From positions 1-58,543 of the forward strand of contig NZ_CAACVB010000023.1 in the NCBI RefSeq assembly GCF_900659635.1: a stretch of DNA of 58,543 bases, written 5' to 3'. The position numbers and the translations under genes are program-made. Below the pieces are notes generated by a model, which saw nothing but the letters and a program-made list of their open reading frames with translations, was not told the origin of the DNA and ran no database searches. This document shows positions 1 to 8,726 of the stretch, piece after piece; position 1 is the stretch's first letter; the number at the start of each line of letters is the position of its first letter. The stretch comes from Actinomadura roseirufa (GTDB lineage Bacteria > Actinomycetota > Actinomycetes > Streptosporangiales > Streptosporangiaceae).

Positions 1-423
1 CCCGACGAGCATCCCCGGCTGATCTATCGCGCACACGCCTACTACGGCCGAAAACACCAGCGGAAGGGGTTCGACGAGGGCGACTACATCCGATTACTGG
101 ATGCCGCTCACCAGCAACTCGGCGGGCCGATCGTCGTCGTGTGGGACAACCTCAACACCCACCGCTCGGTCCGAATGCGCCGCTACCTGGCCGCCCGGGA
201 CTGGCTCATCGTCTTCTACCTGCCGCCCCACGCTCCTGAACTCAACCCCGTCGAGGGCGTGTGGTCACACCTGAAACGGTCCCTGGCCAACCTCACCAAA
301 CACACCATCGACCAGCTCATGCAGCTGATCAAGACCCGCCTGAAACGCATCCAGCATCGGCCCGCACTGCTCAACAGCCTCCTCGCCCACACCCACCTGC
401 AAAGCAGTAACCCCAGCTATTGA
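1..423 (+). mobile_element. IS630-family transposase, C-terminal part (5' end outside window)
   Basis: The frame is open from base 1 and ends in TGA at 421-423, so only the last 140 residues are present. They match the DDE_3 end of IS630/Tc1-type transposases: VVVWDNLNTHRS carries the second catalytic Asp, and LPPHAPELNPVEGVWSHLK carries the final Glu. These enzymes move the element by cut-and-paste into TA sites. The IS630-type call rests on these two family-typical motifs. No terminal inverted repeat could be fixed downstream of 423, so the right end of the element is not defined. Whether the copy is intact cannot be judged because the first half lies off the window. Confidence 0.85.
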
Positions 424-1156
424 AGCTCTCTAGTCCCTCGCCACGACGCGATAGACATCACCGAGTAGCGGGTGCCATGTGCAGTGGTCATGGTTCCCAC
501 CGACATGAACCCCATGTCGCCGGCCATAGATTTTGTCTGAGCGTCGGCGGTCGACGCCGCACCGAACTGTGTTCGCTCGTTGTTCGCTCGTATGTCGCAG
601 ACAGCGCGACAGGAGCTGGCACAAGGCGTCAGGGAGACCCGGCGCCCGCGGAGGAGATCGCACGCGTCACCTCATCAGGGGCTAGAACATCGGTCTGGGC
701 TTTCGCGGGAGCGCAGTGACGATCGCCCGGTGTGACACGATGGTGATCTTCAAGTCGCGGCCAGCGAAGGTGAGCGGCCGACATGGAGGGCGGTTGTCGG
801 CGCCTCTTCACGAAGTCCGCCGACGCCGCCCTGACGTTGAACCGGGTGTCGATGCCGAGGCCATCGCGGCGGCTTGGGAGCCGTTCATGTGCGGGCCGGG
901 CAGGCGGGTGCGCTCTCCGGCGATGCCATCGGCGCACACGTGCGCGAGTGCGCACACCGTATTCCAGCTCCTGGATCATCGCCAACACTCCCGTGCACGA
1001 CCCAGCCTGATGCGCCTGGTCGATGCGTCGGCCGAGCGGGTGTCCCCGCCCTACGACCGCAGCGAGACCCCCGCCGCGTTAGCGACTTGTCGCCGACATG
1101 ACCACCGCGGCGGTCGTTTCCGGCTGACTATCGGCCCAACCTGCCACCATGCTCCC
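424..1156. other. Non-coding or decayed stretch downstream of the IS630 transposase
   Basis: About 730 bases separate the transposase from the next credible start at 1157. All reading frames here are Arg/Pro/His-rich shadows, and none has a family-like motif. The frame of the downstream gene stays open to 716, but its translation before 1157 looks non-coding. I see no RNA gene. The stretch probably holds the IS right end plus disrupted flanking DNA. Confidence 0.4.
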
Positions 1157-1819
1157 ATGACCACAAGCGACCTCTTGGCCCCGTTCCAGTGGCTCAGCAT
1201 GTCCGAGACCGAGGGAGGCGGGCCACTTGGAGTGATCTTCAGCGTGGCGTTCTTCCACGGGATCGACGCGGACGGGGTGTTACGCCGCTTCAACCGCGGC
1301 GAGGACTCCAGTCAGGAGTCGGATTTCAGTGGACTCAACGAGCGGGTCTTCGAGTTCGTCAACGCGACCCGAGGTGGAGAGGGCGGCGGCTATATCGGCG
1401 CCTTCCAGGCCGGCGTGTGGTGTGTGGCCATTGAGCCCGATGGCTGGTGGGTCACCGACCACCATCTGCTGACCAGACTGTCGCATGGCTGTGAGGTGGT
1501 GGCAGTGACCAGGCATGACTACGCCGCTGAGCACAGCTTCGAGTACGCCATCGACGGCACGATCGTCACCGGCTACCGGTTGCGACATCCGCACGAGCGC
1601 TACGGATCCGATCCCGACCGGCTCAACGGCTTCATGCTGGATCTGGGGATGGGGCTGGACAGGCCGCATGACGATGCCACATGGGACGCCGTCCGGGAGA
1701 ACAACTACAAAACCGCCGTGACCAGGGGTTTCGCCCTGGCGGCGAAGGTCACTGGGGTCCCGCTCACGCCGGACGCGCTCGACCGTTCAATGCTCGTCGG
1801 CCCCATCGCCAGAAATTGA
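1157..1819 (+). CDS. DUF6461-like hypothetical protein
   Basis: Encodes 220 residues. The ATG at 1157 is chosen because the protein-like sequence begins there (MTTSDLLAPFQWLS), although the frame is open further upstream. The layout, with an N-terminal FQWLSMSETEGGG segment, a middle GVLRRFNRG helix and a later Trp-rich VWCVAIEPDGWW strand pair, resembles the actinobacterial DUF6461 family of unknown function, whose members often sit in accessory regions. The family assignment is from memory of the pattern and is moderate. No signal peptide or membrane segment is seen. It stands alone, with no operon partner and no clear Shine-Dalgarno sequence, between an IS remnant and a dienelactone-hydrolase gene on the other strand. 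Confidence 0.65.
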   Translation: MTTSDLLAPFQWLSMSETEGGGPLGVIFSVAFFHGIDADGVLRRFNRGEDSSQESDFSGLNERVFEFVNATRGGEGGGYIGAFQAGVWCVAIEPDGWWVTDHHLLTRLSHGCEVVAVTRHDYAAEHSFEYAIDGTIVTGYRLRHPHERYGSDPDRLNGFMLDLGMGLDRPHDDATWDAVRENNYKTAVTRGFALAAKVTGVPLTPDALDRSMLVGPIARN

Positions 1820-2036
1820 TCACCTTCTCGGTATCAATGGCTGAGCACGGTCTCCAGGCACGGCCGAGGACATAGTACTTTGCCACCGCCGCCCAACAGC
1901 GATCCGGTGAGCTGGCCCGCAATCACCTAACTAGAGCAGACGACAACTGCGGCTGCGGTTTGAGCGATTCTATCGGCGGCGGTGGGGAATCCAAGGGCTC
2001 CGATCGACGCCCAACAACACGCCCGGGTCGGTGTTG

Positions 2037-2843
2037 TCAGTTGCTGGAGGCGAGTGGGTTCAGGCGGTGGGTGAGGAAAGCGAGGATTTCGTCCCTGGCC
2101 TTCAGTGTGGGATGTCCCTCTTCGTCGACGAGGTGGGCGGTGACCACGCTGTGAGGGGTTCCGACCACGTCGCGGAAGAATGGGGGCGGGTCGGTGTTGG
2201 CCGACCCGCCTGGGAGGACTCGGCCATCGAAGGCGTCGCCGAGGAGTGCTCGATAGGCGGCGAAGCGCCGGCCGGTGCACCAGCGATCGTTGTCGAAGCG
2301 GTAGGCGAGAACCGTCAGCCCGTCGCGTGCGATGCGGTCTCGGACGGCCCGCGCGTCCGCGTCGCTGATCTCGAGTCCGGCGGGGTCGTCCAGCGGCAGG
2401 GACGGGTGGTTCACCACCGGCGCGATGACGGCGGGCTCAAGCGCCATGGTGAGGGCGAAGTTGCCGGTGAAGCACAGCCCGATCGCGCCGACTCCGGGCC
2501 CACCGCATTCGGCGTGGGCCTGGCGCGCGAGCCCGCGCAGCCACGCCGTCACCGGGCTGGTGCCGCCCCCGGCGAACGCCCGGAACTCGGCACTGACGCA
2601 CGCCCTCCGGGTGACGTTCTCGCCGGCTTCGGCCGTGGGATAGGCGCCGTCGATCCCGAAGAGCGAGGGGACGAGGACGGTGAAGCCCGCGTCCCGCACC
2701 CACCGCGCCAGCCTGAGGACGTCAGGGCTGATGCCGGGCATCTCCGGCATCACCACGACGGCCGGACCGGAACCGGCGGCGTACACCGTCTTCACCACCC
2801 CGTCCACGTCCACGCGCCGGGGGGAGAAATCCGTGATCGTCAT
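2037..2843 (-). CDS. Dienelactone hydrolase family protein
   Basis: A 268-residue cytoplasmic alpha/beta hydrolase. Residues expected of the dienelactone hydrolase family are visible: PEMPG near residue 34 (Glu of the DLH active site), the nucleophile elbow GLCFTG with Cys124, and a C-terminal EEGHP with His244. The elbow reads G-x-C-x-T-G rather than the more usual G-x-C-x-G-G. Such enzymes hydrolyse lactones or related esters; the natural substrate here is unknown. The gene is divergent from a GlxA/AraC-type regulator with 73 bases between starts, an arrangement that usually means the regulator controls this gene. Confidence 0.85.
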   Translation of the reverse strand: MTITDFSPRRVDVDGVVKTVYAAGSGPAVVVMPEMPGISPDVLRLARWVRDAGFTVLVPSLFGIDGAYPTAEAGENVTRRACVSAEFRAFAGGGTSPVTAWLRGLARQAHAECGGPGVGAIGLCFTGNFALTMALEPAVIAPVVNHPSLPLDDPAGLEISDADARAVRDRIARDGLTVLAYRFDNDRWCTGRRFAAYRALLGDAFDGRVLPGGSANTDPPPFFRDVVGTPHSVVTAHLVDEEGHPTLKARDEILAFLTHRLNPLASSN

Positions 2844-2916
2844 GGGGACAGGGTGGACCGGTCCGCCCGCCCACGGTGAGAGGCCAGATCGCCATGTTCC
2901 ACGCTAATCTCGCCAT

Positions 2917-3888
2917 ATGAGTGCGCTGCGGGTCGGTGTCCTGGCCTATCCGGGTTGCTTCGCGTCCGAGGTGTTCGGCGTCCCGGATCTCCTGACGATG
3001 GCCGCGCACGTTTCCGGCCCGGACCACTCCGGGTACGAGGTGTCGATCGTTTCGCCTCGTCGTCGCGTCATCGCCGCGGGTGGCGCGGCGCTGGCCGTTT
3101 CGCCGTTGCGCGAGGTGGACGTCCTCGTCGTCCCGGGTTTCGAGCTCGTGCCGGGCCTCGACGTGGACGCGACGCTCACCTCCCTCGGCCCTGAAGTCGC
3201 GGCGATCCGCGGCCACGCCGCCACGGGCAAGGCCGTCGTCTCGATCTGCGTCGGCGCGTTCCTGGTCGCCGAGGCCGGGCTGCTCGACCACCGTCAGGCC
3301 ACGACGGCCTGGCTCCTCGCGGACGAACTGGCCCGGCGCTTTCCGGACGCCGATGTCCGCCCCGAACGCCTCGTCGTCACCGACAAAGGGGTGACGACGA
3401 CCGCGGCCTTCAGCGCCATGTACGACTTCGCGCTCGAGCTGATCCGGCGGCACAGCGGCGCCGGCGTGGCACGGGCGACCGCGCGGGTGGCGCTCCTCGA
3501 CGACGCGCGATCGTCCCAGACCCCGTACGTCGACGCCCGGCTCCTACCGCGGCCCGGACACGAGTTCTCCCGCAGGGTCATGCGAAGGCTCGACCAGAAC
3601 CTCGCCGCCCGCTACGACCTCGCCGCCCTAGCGGAGACGTTCAACGTCAGCACCCGGACATTGCTGCGGCGCTTCGCCGACGAGACCGGGCACAGCCCGC
3701 TGGAGTACCTCCAGGTGTCCCGCGTCCGCCGCGCCCGCCATCTCCTCGAGACCACGGACCGGACCGTCGCCTCCATCTCCGCCGCCGTCGGCTACAGCGA
3801 TTCCGGAACCTTCGCGGCCCTCTTCGCCAGGCACACGGGCCGCCGCCCGAGGGACTACCGCGCGGCCTTCGGGCGCGGCGACGTCTAG
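2917..3888 (+). CDS. GlxA-type transcriptional regulator (DJ-1/PfpI + AraC HTH)
   Basis: A 323-residue regulator with two domains. Residues ~1-180 are a DJ-1/PfpI amidase-like fold (VGVLAYPGCFASEVFG at the start; the ISICVGAFLVAEAG elbow keeps the Cys). Residues ~215-315 are an AraC-type double helix-turn-helix (LAALAETFNVSTRTLLRRF, then VGYSDSGTFAALFARHTG). This is the architecture of GlxA/FtrA activators, in which the first domain senses a small molecule and is rarely catalytic. The divergent dienelactone hydrolase is the likely target. The start at 2917 opens MSALRVGVLAYPG, where the family normally begins. Confidence 0.9.
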   Translation: MSALRVGVLAYPGCFASEVFGVPDLLTMAAHVSGPDHSGYEVSIVSPRRRVIAAGGAALAVSPLREVDVLVVPGFELVPGLDVDATLTSLGPEVAAIRGHAATGKAVVSICVGAFLVAEAGLLDHRQATTAWLLADELARRFPDADVRPERLVVTDKGVTTTAAFSAMYDFALELIRRHSGAGVARATARVALLDDARSSQTPYVDARLLPRPGHEFSRRVMRRLDQNLAARYDLAALAETFNVSTRTLLRRFADETGHSPLEYLQVSRVRRARHLLETTDRTVASISAAVGYSDSGTFAALFARHTGRRPRDYRAAFGRGDV

Positions 3889-4059
3889 ATGTAGCGGGTC
3901 ATGACGGTGAGGATGTTCGCGGCGGCGATTTCGGCGGAGGGTCGGGCGGGACGCTCGTGTAGGTGTCTGCGGTGATGATGATCGAGGACGGTCGTCGGCT
4001 GCCGCCGGGCTCTAGGGGCCTGCGTCGTGGGGTGAGGTCGTGTCGAGGGTGTCGTCCGG

Positions 4060-4611
4060 TCAGCTGCGTTCCCACTTTTGACCGTCGCCGTTGTTGCAGC
4101 CGTAGGTCACGACGGCGGCTCCGCCGGCGAAGTTGTTGGCCAGAACGCTGAGGCACTTGCCGTTGAGCGCGTTGATGATCCTGTTTCCGGACTCGCGCCA
4201 CTGCTGCGGGTTCCCAGGGTGGCAGTCGTAGGTGTTGATGGCGGCCCCGTCTCCGGTGTTTCCGCCTCGGATGTCCAGACATTTGTTGCCGGGGAGGTCG
4301 CTCAGGAACCTTCCTCCGCCGAAGCTCCACCGCTGGTTGCTGTTGCCCGTGCACGGCCACAGGGTGACCAGGGCGCCGTTGCCGGTGTTGGCGTCGGCGA
4401 CTTCGAGGCACAGGTTGGGGAATCCTTGCGGCCTGATCTGGAGGCCGGCGAGTACCCGCTGGGGTCCGGGACGAGACGAGGGGGCCGCCGAAGCGGACGA
4501 GACGGCCCCCAGCCCGCCCAGCATCGCGACGGCCGGTACCAGCGTCAGAGTGGCCGATCGACGCATCCTCGTCGTGCGAGTGCGCAGCCTGGGGCAGTGC
4601 ATGTTTCGCAT
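4060..4611 (-). CDS. Secreted ricin B-type (beta-trefoil) lectin domain protein
   Basis: A 183-residue exported protein. A Sec signal peptide covers about residues 16-43 (RR, hydrophobic TLTLVPAVAMLGGLGAV, then SASAA). The rest is a single beta-trefoil of three repeats, each ending in a QxW-like motif (NQRWSF, PQQWRE, GQKWER) with preceding CLEV / CLDI / CLSV strands and paired Cys residues. Ricin-B domains bind galactose or xylan-type glycans and in actinomycetes are usually attached to a hydrolase. Here no catalytic domain is attached, so it may be a free lectin. A shorter start at Met16 (4566) would give a more typical signal peptide. An unusual inverted repeat lies just upstream. Confidence 0.88.
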   Translation of the reverse strand: MRNMHCPRLRTRTTRMRRSATLTLVPAVAMLGGLGAVSSASAAPSSRPGPQRVLAGLQIRPQGFPNLCLEVADANTGNGALVTLWPCTGNSNQRWSFGGGRFLSDLPGNKCLDIRGGNTGDGAAINTYDCHPGNPQQWRESGNRIINALNGKCLSVLANNFAGGAAVVTYGCNNGDGQKWERS

Positions 4612-4640
4612 GACACCTCTTCCGAGTCACTTCCAGTCAC

Positions 4641-4662
4641 TATGTAGCGGGGTGACTACATA
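4641..4662. promoter_or_regulatory. Inverted repeat upstream of lectin gene (candidate operator)
   Basis: TATGTAG at 4641-4647 and CTACATA at 4656-4662 form perfect 7-bp arms around an 8-base spacer. Outside and overlapping them is a second symmetric pattern of GTCAC words on the left (twice from 4626) and GTGAC on the right (4652-4656 and 4665-4669). The site lies about 30 bases upstream of the annotated lectin start, where an operator would sit. The binding protein is unknown. Confidence 0.5.
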
Positions 4663-4875
4663 TCGTGACGACAAGTGCTCGGCTACTCCAGTCCCCTCAC
4701 CATCAGCGCTCCATAGCCGGACCGCCACCACATCCTCATGGTCCCGGGCGTGGGGTCTGTGGCCCCAGGCTTAGAGTTCCCGGAGTCTCCTGCTCAGAGG
4801 GCACGGGCCGCGTCGCCGCCGATGTCTTCGCACAAGTGATGAAGACGAAGGTGAACGCGTCGGCCGGGCTCGGTG

Positions 4876-4909
4876 GACCCTTTCGGCGTGGTTGGGTGCC
4901 GAAAGGGTC
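4876..4909 (-). terminator. Intrinsic-type hairpin overlapping the MerR stop codon
   Basis: A perfect 12-bp stem (GACCCTTTCGGC at 4876-4887; complement at 4898-4909) closes a 10-base loop. It starts within the TGA of the minus-strand MerR gene, so it lies at the expected end of the SDR-MerR transcript. There is no U-tract, as is common in actinobacteria. Confidence 0.65.
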
Positions 4910-5399
4910 AGGTCTCCCCCGCCGATGAGGGGCCGGTGTGGCCGCCGTAGGTGGCGATCTTGTATTCGGTCGCCGCCAGCGACAAGGTCAGCTCCCTGAG
5001 CTGCCGGCGGATCGTGTCACGGTGCTCGAGCAGCAGATCAAGACGCTCGGGGACGGTGTCGTCCCCCTCATCGGCCAGCCGCAGATAGTGCTGAAGATCG
5101 CGCATGGCCATCCCCGACAACCGCATGCGGGCCACGAACACCAGCCTCCGCACCGCCGCGGCGTCGTAGCTGCGGTGACCGCCGGCGTCCCGGGCCACCT
5201 CCACCAGCCCGATCCGCTCGTAATAGCGCAGCGTGTGCGGCGACATATCCAGCAGATCGGCGACCTGCGCGATCGTCATCGGACCGGTGACGGCCTCGGC
5301 GTCGACCAGGCCGTGGATCACCTCGACCGGCACCGGGCCGTCGATCTCCTCCAGGGCGGCCAGCGCCCTGGACATCAGATCACCGGTGGCCATGACCAC
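4908..5399 (-). CDS. MerR family transcriptional regulator
   Basis: A 163-residue regulator. The MerR winged helix-turn-helix is at about residues 40-110 (MTIAQVADLLDMSPHTLRYYERIGLV, then GGHRSYDAAAVRRL), followed by a dimerisation helix (ERLDLLLEHRDTIRRQLREL). No Cys pair of metal-sensing members is present, so it belongs with the small-molecule or stress-type MerRs found next to oxidoreductases. An N-terminal extension of ~38 residues precedes the domain, and the start could be internal. Its start lies 3 bases after the stop of the SDR gene, so the two are one transcript. A MerR-like promoter with a 20-base spacer and an internal palindrome precedes the SDR gene, implying that the regulator controls its own operon. 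Confidence 0.88.
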   Translation of the reverse strand: MVMATGDLMSRALAALEEIDGPVPVEVIHGLVDAEAVTGPMTIAQVADLLDMSPHTLRYYERIGLVEVARDAGGHRSYDAAAVRRLVFVARMRLSGMAMRDLQHYLRLADEGDDTVPERLDLLLEHRDTIRRQLRELTLSLAATEYKIATYGGHTGPSSAGET

Positions 5400-5402
5400 A
5401 GC

Positions 5403-6278
5403 CTAGACCGGCCGCGCGGAGGCGGGGGCGCCGGGGAAGTCGGCGGCCCGCGCGACGGACGCCCAGCGTTCGAGCTCCTCCAGGTTGTGCCGGTAGGACC
5501 GCCCGAGGCGCTCGACCGCCTCACGTCCCAGCGGAAGACGCAGCGGCACCCGGTCCTCGGCGACCAGGTCCACGATGATCTGGGCGGCCCGCACCGGATC
5601 GCCCTCCTGAAGCCCGTCGGCGCCCGCCATGTCGTCGCGGACCGCCCCGAGCAGCCCGGTGTAGGCGGCACTGGCCTCGGCGACCCCCAGCACACCGGGG
5701 GCGTTGAAGGAGGTACGGAACCGGCTCGGCTCCACGATCATCACCCGCACCCCGAACGGCGCGACCTCACCGGCCAGCGCCTCCGACCAGCCCTCCAGCG
5801 CGAACTTACCGGCCGAGTACGCGCCGACACCGGGAAAGGACATACGCCCGCCCTGGCTGCTCATCTGCACGATCGTGCCCGACCCCTGCTCACGCAGGAC
5901 CGGCAGGACCGCCCGCACCAGCGCCGCCGGACCCAGCAGATGCAGTTCCAACGACGCCCGAAGCTCCTGCTCACCGACCTCCTCGGCCGCCCCGACCACC
6001 CCCTGGCCGGCGTTGTTCACCAGCACGTCCACTCGTCCGAACCGATCGACCGCCGACCCCACGACCTCCCCGGCGCGCCCGGTGTCACGCACGTCGAACT
6101 CGACGATCAGCACCCGGTCGGGGTGAGCGTCGGCGAGGTCGGCCACCGACCCGGGCCGCCGCACCGCCAGCACCACATTGTCGCCTCGTCCGACCGCGCA
6201 TTCGGCGATGGCGCGGCCGAAGCCCGCCGACGCGCCGGTGATGATCCATGTCCGCTGAATCCCTGGTTGAGATGTCAT
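5403..6278 (-). CDS. Short-chain dehydrogenase/reductase (SDR)
   Basis: A 291-residue NAD(P)-dependent oxidoreductase of classical SDR type. The TGASAGFG dinucleotide loop is at residues 14-21, NNAG at 88-91, catalytic Ser140 (VQMSSQGG) and Y154-SAG-K158. The start at 6278 is chosen because the preceding open frame looks non-coding and a promoter sits just before the ATG. The close packing of -10 element and ATG suggests a leaderless mRNA. The gene is first in an operon with a MerR regulator, a pairing typical of inducible aldehyde or xenobiotic reductases. The substrate is unknown. Confidence 0.9.
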   Translation of the reverse strand: MTSQPGIQRTWIITGASAGFGRAIAECAVGRGDNVVLAVRRPGSVADLADAHPDRVLIVEFDVRDTGRAGEVVGSAVDRFGRVDVLVNNAGQGVVGAAEEVGEQELRASLELHLLGPAALVRAVLPVLREQGSGTIVQMSSQGGRMSFPGVGAYSAGKFALEGWSEALAGEVAPFGVRVMIVEPSRFRTSFNAPGVLGVAEASAAYTGLLGAVRDDMAGADGLQEGDPVRAAQIIVDLVAEDRVPLRLPLGREAVERLGRSYRHNLEELERWASVARAADFPGAPASARPV

Positions 6279-6283
6279 GCCCG

Positions 6284-6318
6284 CCACGCTAGGACTTCGA
6301 GCGCACTCGAACGCAAAC
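6284..6318 (-). promoter_or_regulatory. MerR-type promoter with palindromic operator
   Basis: Read on the minus strand: a -35-like TTTGCG, a 20-base spacer, then TAGCGT as -10, 7 bases from the ATG at 6278. The spacer contains TTCGAGTGCGCTCGAA (6296-6311), a palindrome with 6-bp arms. An over-long 19-20 base spacer holding a dyad is the hallmark of promoters activated by MerR proteins through DNA untwisting. The -10 position predicts transcription starting at or near the A of the start codon, hence a leaderless message. Confidence 0.6.
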
Positions 6319-6938
6319 ACCGCGTCCCCCGGACTGCCGAAGGTCCGGCGAGGGGCAAGCCAACGGCAAGAGCGGGGCCTGGCGGCCGTGGCTGATCCTT
6401 CGTACACGGCCCCGTGCGGGACGCGACGGGACGGGACGGGATGCTCGGGGACACGCTCGCGCGTCCCTCGTCGTCCCCCTGGCGTCCCGTCGCATCCCTG
6501 CCGACGCCGCGCTCGATCCGGCAAGCCCAGTTCGGCAACGCTCCGCGGCCCGCCGGGCGTGCTCTACTCCCTTCGGTCAGCCGCCTCCACGAGACGGTCA
6601 TGAATCGTGCCCGGTCGATCGTCCATTTGCCCGGACATCCTCACCCCCTGACTCGAACATCAAGCTCATTCCCTTCGGTTCACCTCGAACACTTCGGCGC
6701 AGATCGTCCGTCAGGAAGGTGGTGGGCCGAGCAACCTTTGCCGGCCCGAGGACCGGTCAGCAGGGTCCGACCGGGACGAGTGACGGTGCGGGGGAGGCCA
6801 GTGCGGGGTTCGGCGCGACTCGCCACCGATCACAGGCGAGATCGCCGACAGCGGGAAGTGGGGCAGGTGCTGGACGCCTCAGGGACGTAGGTGGGGACAT
6901 CGCAGCCGTGCATCTGGTCAGGACATCCTCCCCCGACC
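6319..6938. other. No gene recognised
   Basis: About 620 bases between the SDR promoter and the DUF5994-like remnant. Frames are shadows dominated by Arg and Pro, and no motif, ribosome-binding site plus start, or RNA gene was seen. Confidence 0.4.
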
Positions 6939-7077
6939 TCACGGCGTTCCGGGCGGGATGACGAGAAGCAACGTCGGGGCAGCGCGGCCGCGGGTGAGCG
7001 CGGCGGGACGGTGCGGTCAGCAGTCCGGCGAGTTCGGCGGCGGTGTCGCGGGAGCGCGGCCACAGGCCGCCGTTCAT
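6939..7077 (-). pseudogene. Remnant of a DUF5994-like gene
   Basis: On the minus strand, GGLWPRSRDTAAELAGLLTA is encoded from about 7071 down to 7012. In a different frame, PTLLLVIPPGTP runs to a TGA at 6939-6941. Both strings resemble conserved segments of actinobacterial DUF5994 proteins (WWPRSRDLxxELPxLLxAL near the start; LTLLVVPPxT near the end). In an intact protein they are separated by roughly 60-70 residues, so most of the middle is missing and the frame is shifted. Recognition is from memory of the family and is tentative. Confidence 0.4.
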
Positions 7078-7547
7078 GGCCCGCGATCCGCATGGCCGGG
7101 AGGCCGGACACGGGCGCGGCGCGGGCTGTGCACTGGGTTCGGACGCCGTGGTCGTGGCGGGTGGAGAGGCGAGCCGTGTGGTGTCGCGGGCCTTGAAAGA
7201 TCCCATTCTCGGTCCGTACCGAACCGGGTTCGCGTGTCGCCGGGGACCGTCGTCGGCAAGGCGGCCCGCGCTCGGAAGGTCCCTGGCACCCGCGAGTGTA
7301 CGTCACCACAGGTACGCGACCGGAGGCGCGGACCTGCCGATCGTTCCGCACTTTTGCCGTCCGTCCGTCCGGCGCCGGCGCGTGGTCCGCCGAGCCGGAC
7401 GCGCGATCGGCCACGGCCTGACCACAGGGTGCGGGCGCGAGGCACGCTCGCGAACACCGGGCACATTGCCGGACCGGAGCGCGGGCCGGCGCCCAAGGCG
7501 GAGGCGGGGGTCGGCCTCCAGCCGGACGAGGAGAGCGTGATGACGAC
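7078..7547. other. No gene recognised upstream of the GAF gene
   Basis: Open frames here translate to Arg-rich, low-complexity sequence on both strands. Part of it would be the 5' end of the DUF5994-like remnant, but no family signal remains. A purine-rich GAGGAG occurs near 7529, about 13 bases before the GAF start, which is too far for a strong ribosome-binding site. Confidence 0.35.
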
Positions 7548-8159
7548 ATGAACGGCAACGATCCGTCCGCGACCGGCTTGGCGCCGCCGAGCATGCCCCG
7601 CGGCGCGGACAACAGCCCGCGCGTGGCCGCGTCGTTCGACCTGATGGCAGCGGTCCTCGGCGGAATCCCCCTCCCCGACCTGCTGATCCGCGTGGCCGAG
7701 CAGGCCCGCGCCATCGCGGGCGTTCCGCTGACGTTCATCGCCCTGCCCGCCGAAGACGCCGTCACCCTGCGGATCGACATCGCGGTCGGGATCGGCAGCG
7801 ACCGCGTCCGCGGGCTGACGGTGCGGCGCGGCCGCTCGATGCTCGGCCGGGCCTTCAGCTCCCGCCGGGCCCTGTCCGCGCGCATCGTGGCCGACCAGAC
7901 ACTGAGCGCCCTGCCGGCCGGCCCGATTCTGATCCTGCCGCTGGACACCGGAGAGGCCACGCGCGGATTACTCGCCGTCCTCGGACGGCCGGGCACCGAA
8001 CCGTTCAGCCCGTCCGCCGCCCGTCAGCTGCTGCTGTTCGCCGACACCTCCGCCCGCCTGGTCCAGCTCGCCGCCGACCAGCGTGCGCTCGTCCGGCGGC
8101 CAGACCCAGCGGACGCGCAGGTCGTCGCGCTCCACCCGCCGCCGCCCAGGCAAAGGTGA
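7548..8159 (+). CDS. GAF domain-containing protein (stand-alone sensor-like)
   Basis: Encodes 203 residues. Residues ~30-185 form one GAF domain (MAAVLGGIPLPDLLIRVAEQARAIAG helix; VRGLTVRRGRSMLGRAF; GPILILPLDTGEATRGLLAVLGR; final helix SAARQLLLFADTSARLVQLA). This is the pattern of the GAF modules in DevS/DosT-type histidine kinases, but the protein stops where the dimerisation and ATPase domains would begin. No HisKA_3, HATPase, phosphatase or HTH follows within 560 bases. It may be a free GAF protein or the leftover of a sensor kinase. No haem-ligand or Cys-Asn motif is identifiable. Confidence 0.7.
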   Translation: MNGNDPSATGLAPPSMPRGADNSPRVAASFDLMAAVLGGIPLPDLLIRVAEQARAIAGVPLTFIALPAEDAVTLRIDIAVGIGSDRVRGLTVRRGRSMLGRAFSSRRALSARIVADQTLSALPAGPILILPLDTGEATRGLLAVLGRPGTEPFSPSAARQLLLFADTSARLVQLAADQRALVRRPDPADAQVVALHPPPPRQR

Positions 8160-8726
8160 CACGGCCCCAGGCGGGGTTTCACGGCGTACGGTCGGGCACC
8201 ACCGCCGCCCCGAGCGGATCCCTTCGGGCGACCAGCGACTATGCCGCTTCTAGACCGTCTCCCACGGCCCAAAGCGTTCCGGCTGGTCCCTCCGCGGCAC
8301 ACCGGCCCGAACCCGGAACGGCCATGGTGTCCGGCGCGACAGCAGCCGTTCGATCTTTGCCCTGGAGATGGCCTTGGCGTGGTCGACGTTCTCGCGGCGC
8401 CTCCGGCGCCAGAGAGACACAAGAGCACTCAATGCGGCCATAACAGGGCGATTCAGCAATATCAACAACGCCTTGACCCGAGCATTCAGATCATGAAGCG
8501 ATCAGCTGCGACAACGGTATCGAAGCACGGTACAGCAGCATGTGAAGCCTCTGTCGGGTGCGGAGGGTCGTGCGAGATCAACCGTCCTACCGGGGGCTTC
8601 TTGACATTCGGGGACGCCGCAGCGTCCGCGGCCGTGCTGTGATCAGCACACCCGAAGCCTTCGCTGAAAAGGGCTCACTGATGCGGCTCGTCAACTGCGA
8701 GTGATAGGCAGATCGGCTGTTTGATT
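8160..8726. other. Intergenic region without recognised gene
   Basis: About 570 bases between convergent genes. Base composition around 8400-8560 and 8640-8740 is visibly lower in G+C than the flanks, suggesting non-coding or foreign DNA. No RNA gene, terminator hairpin of note, or protein motif was found. Confidence 0.4.

Noticed and set aside
716..1156. Upstream extension of the DUF6461-like frame
   Set aside because: Translation before 1157 is Arg/His-rich without family resemblance; the protein-like segment starts at the 1157 ATG.
6279..6524. N-terminal extension of the SDR protein to 6524
   Set aside because: The extra residues look non-coding, and a MerR-type promoter with operator lies within them; SDR homology starts at Met 6278.
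6830..7996. Minus-strand frame overlapping the GAF gene
   Set aside because: Ser/Arg/Pro-rich antisense shadow; only the short DUF5994-like strings near 7000 have any family resemblance.
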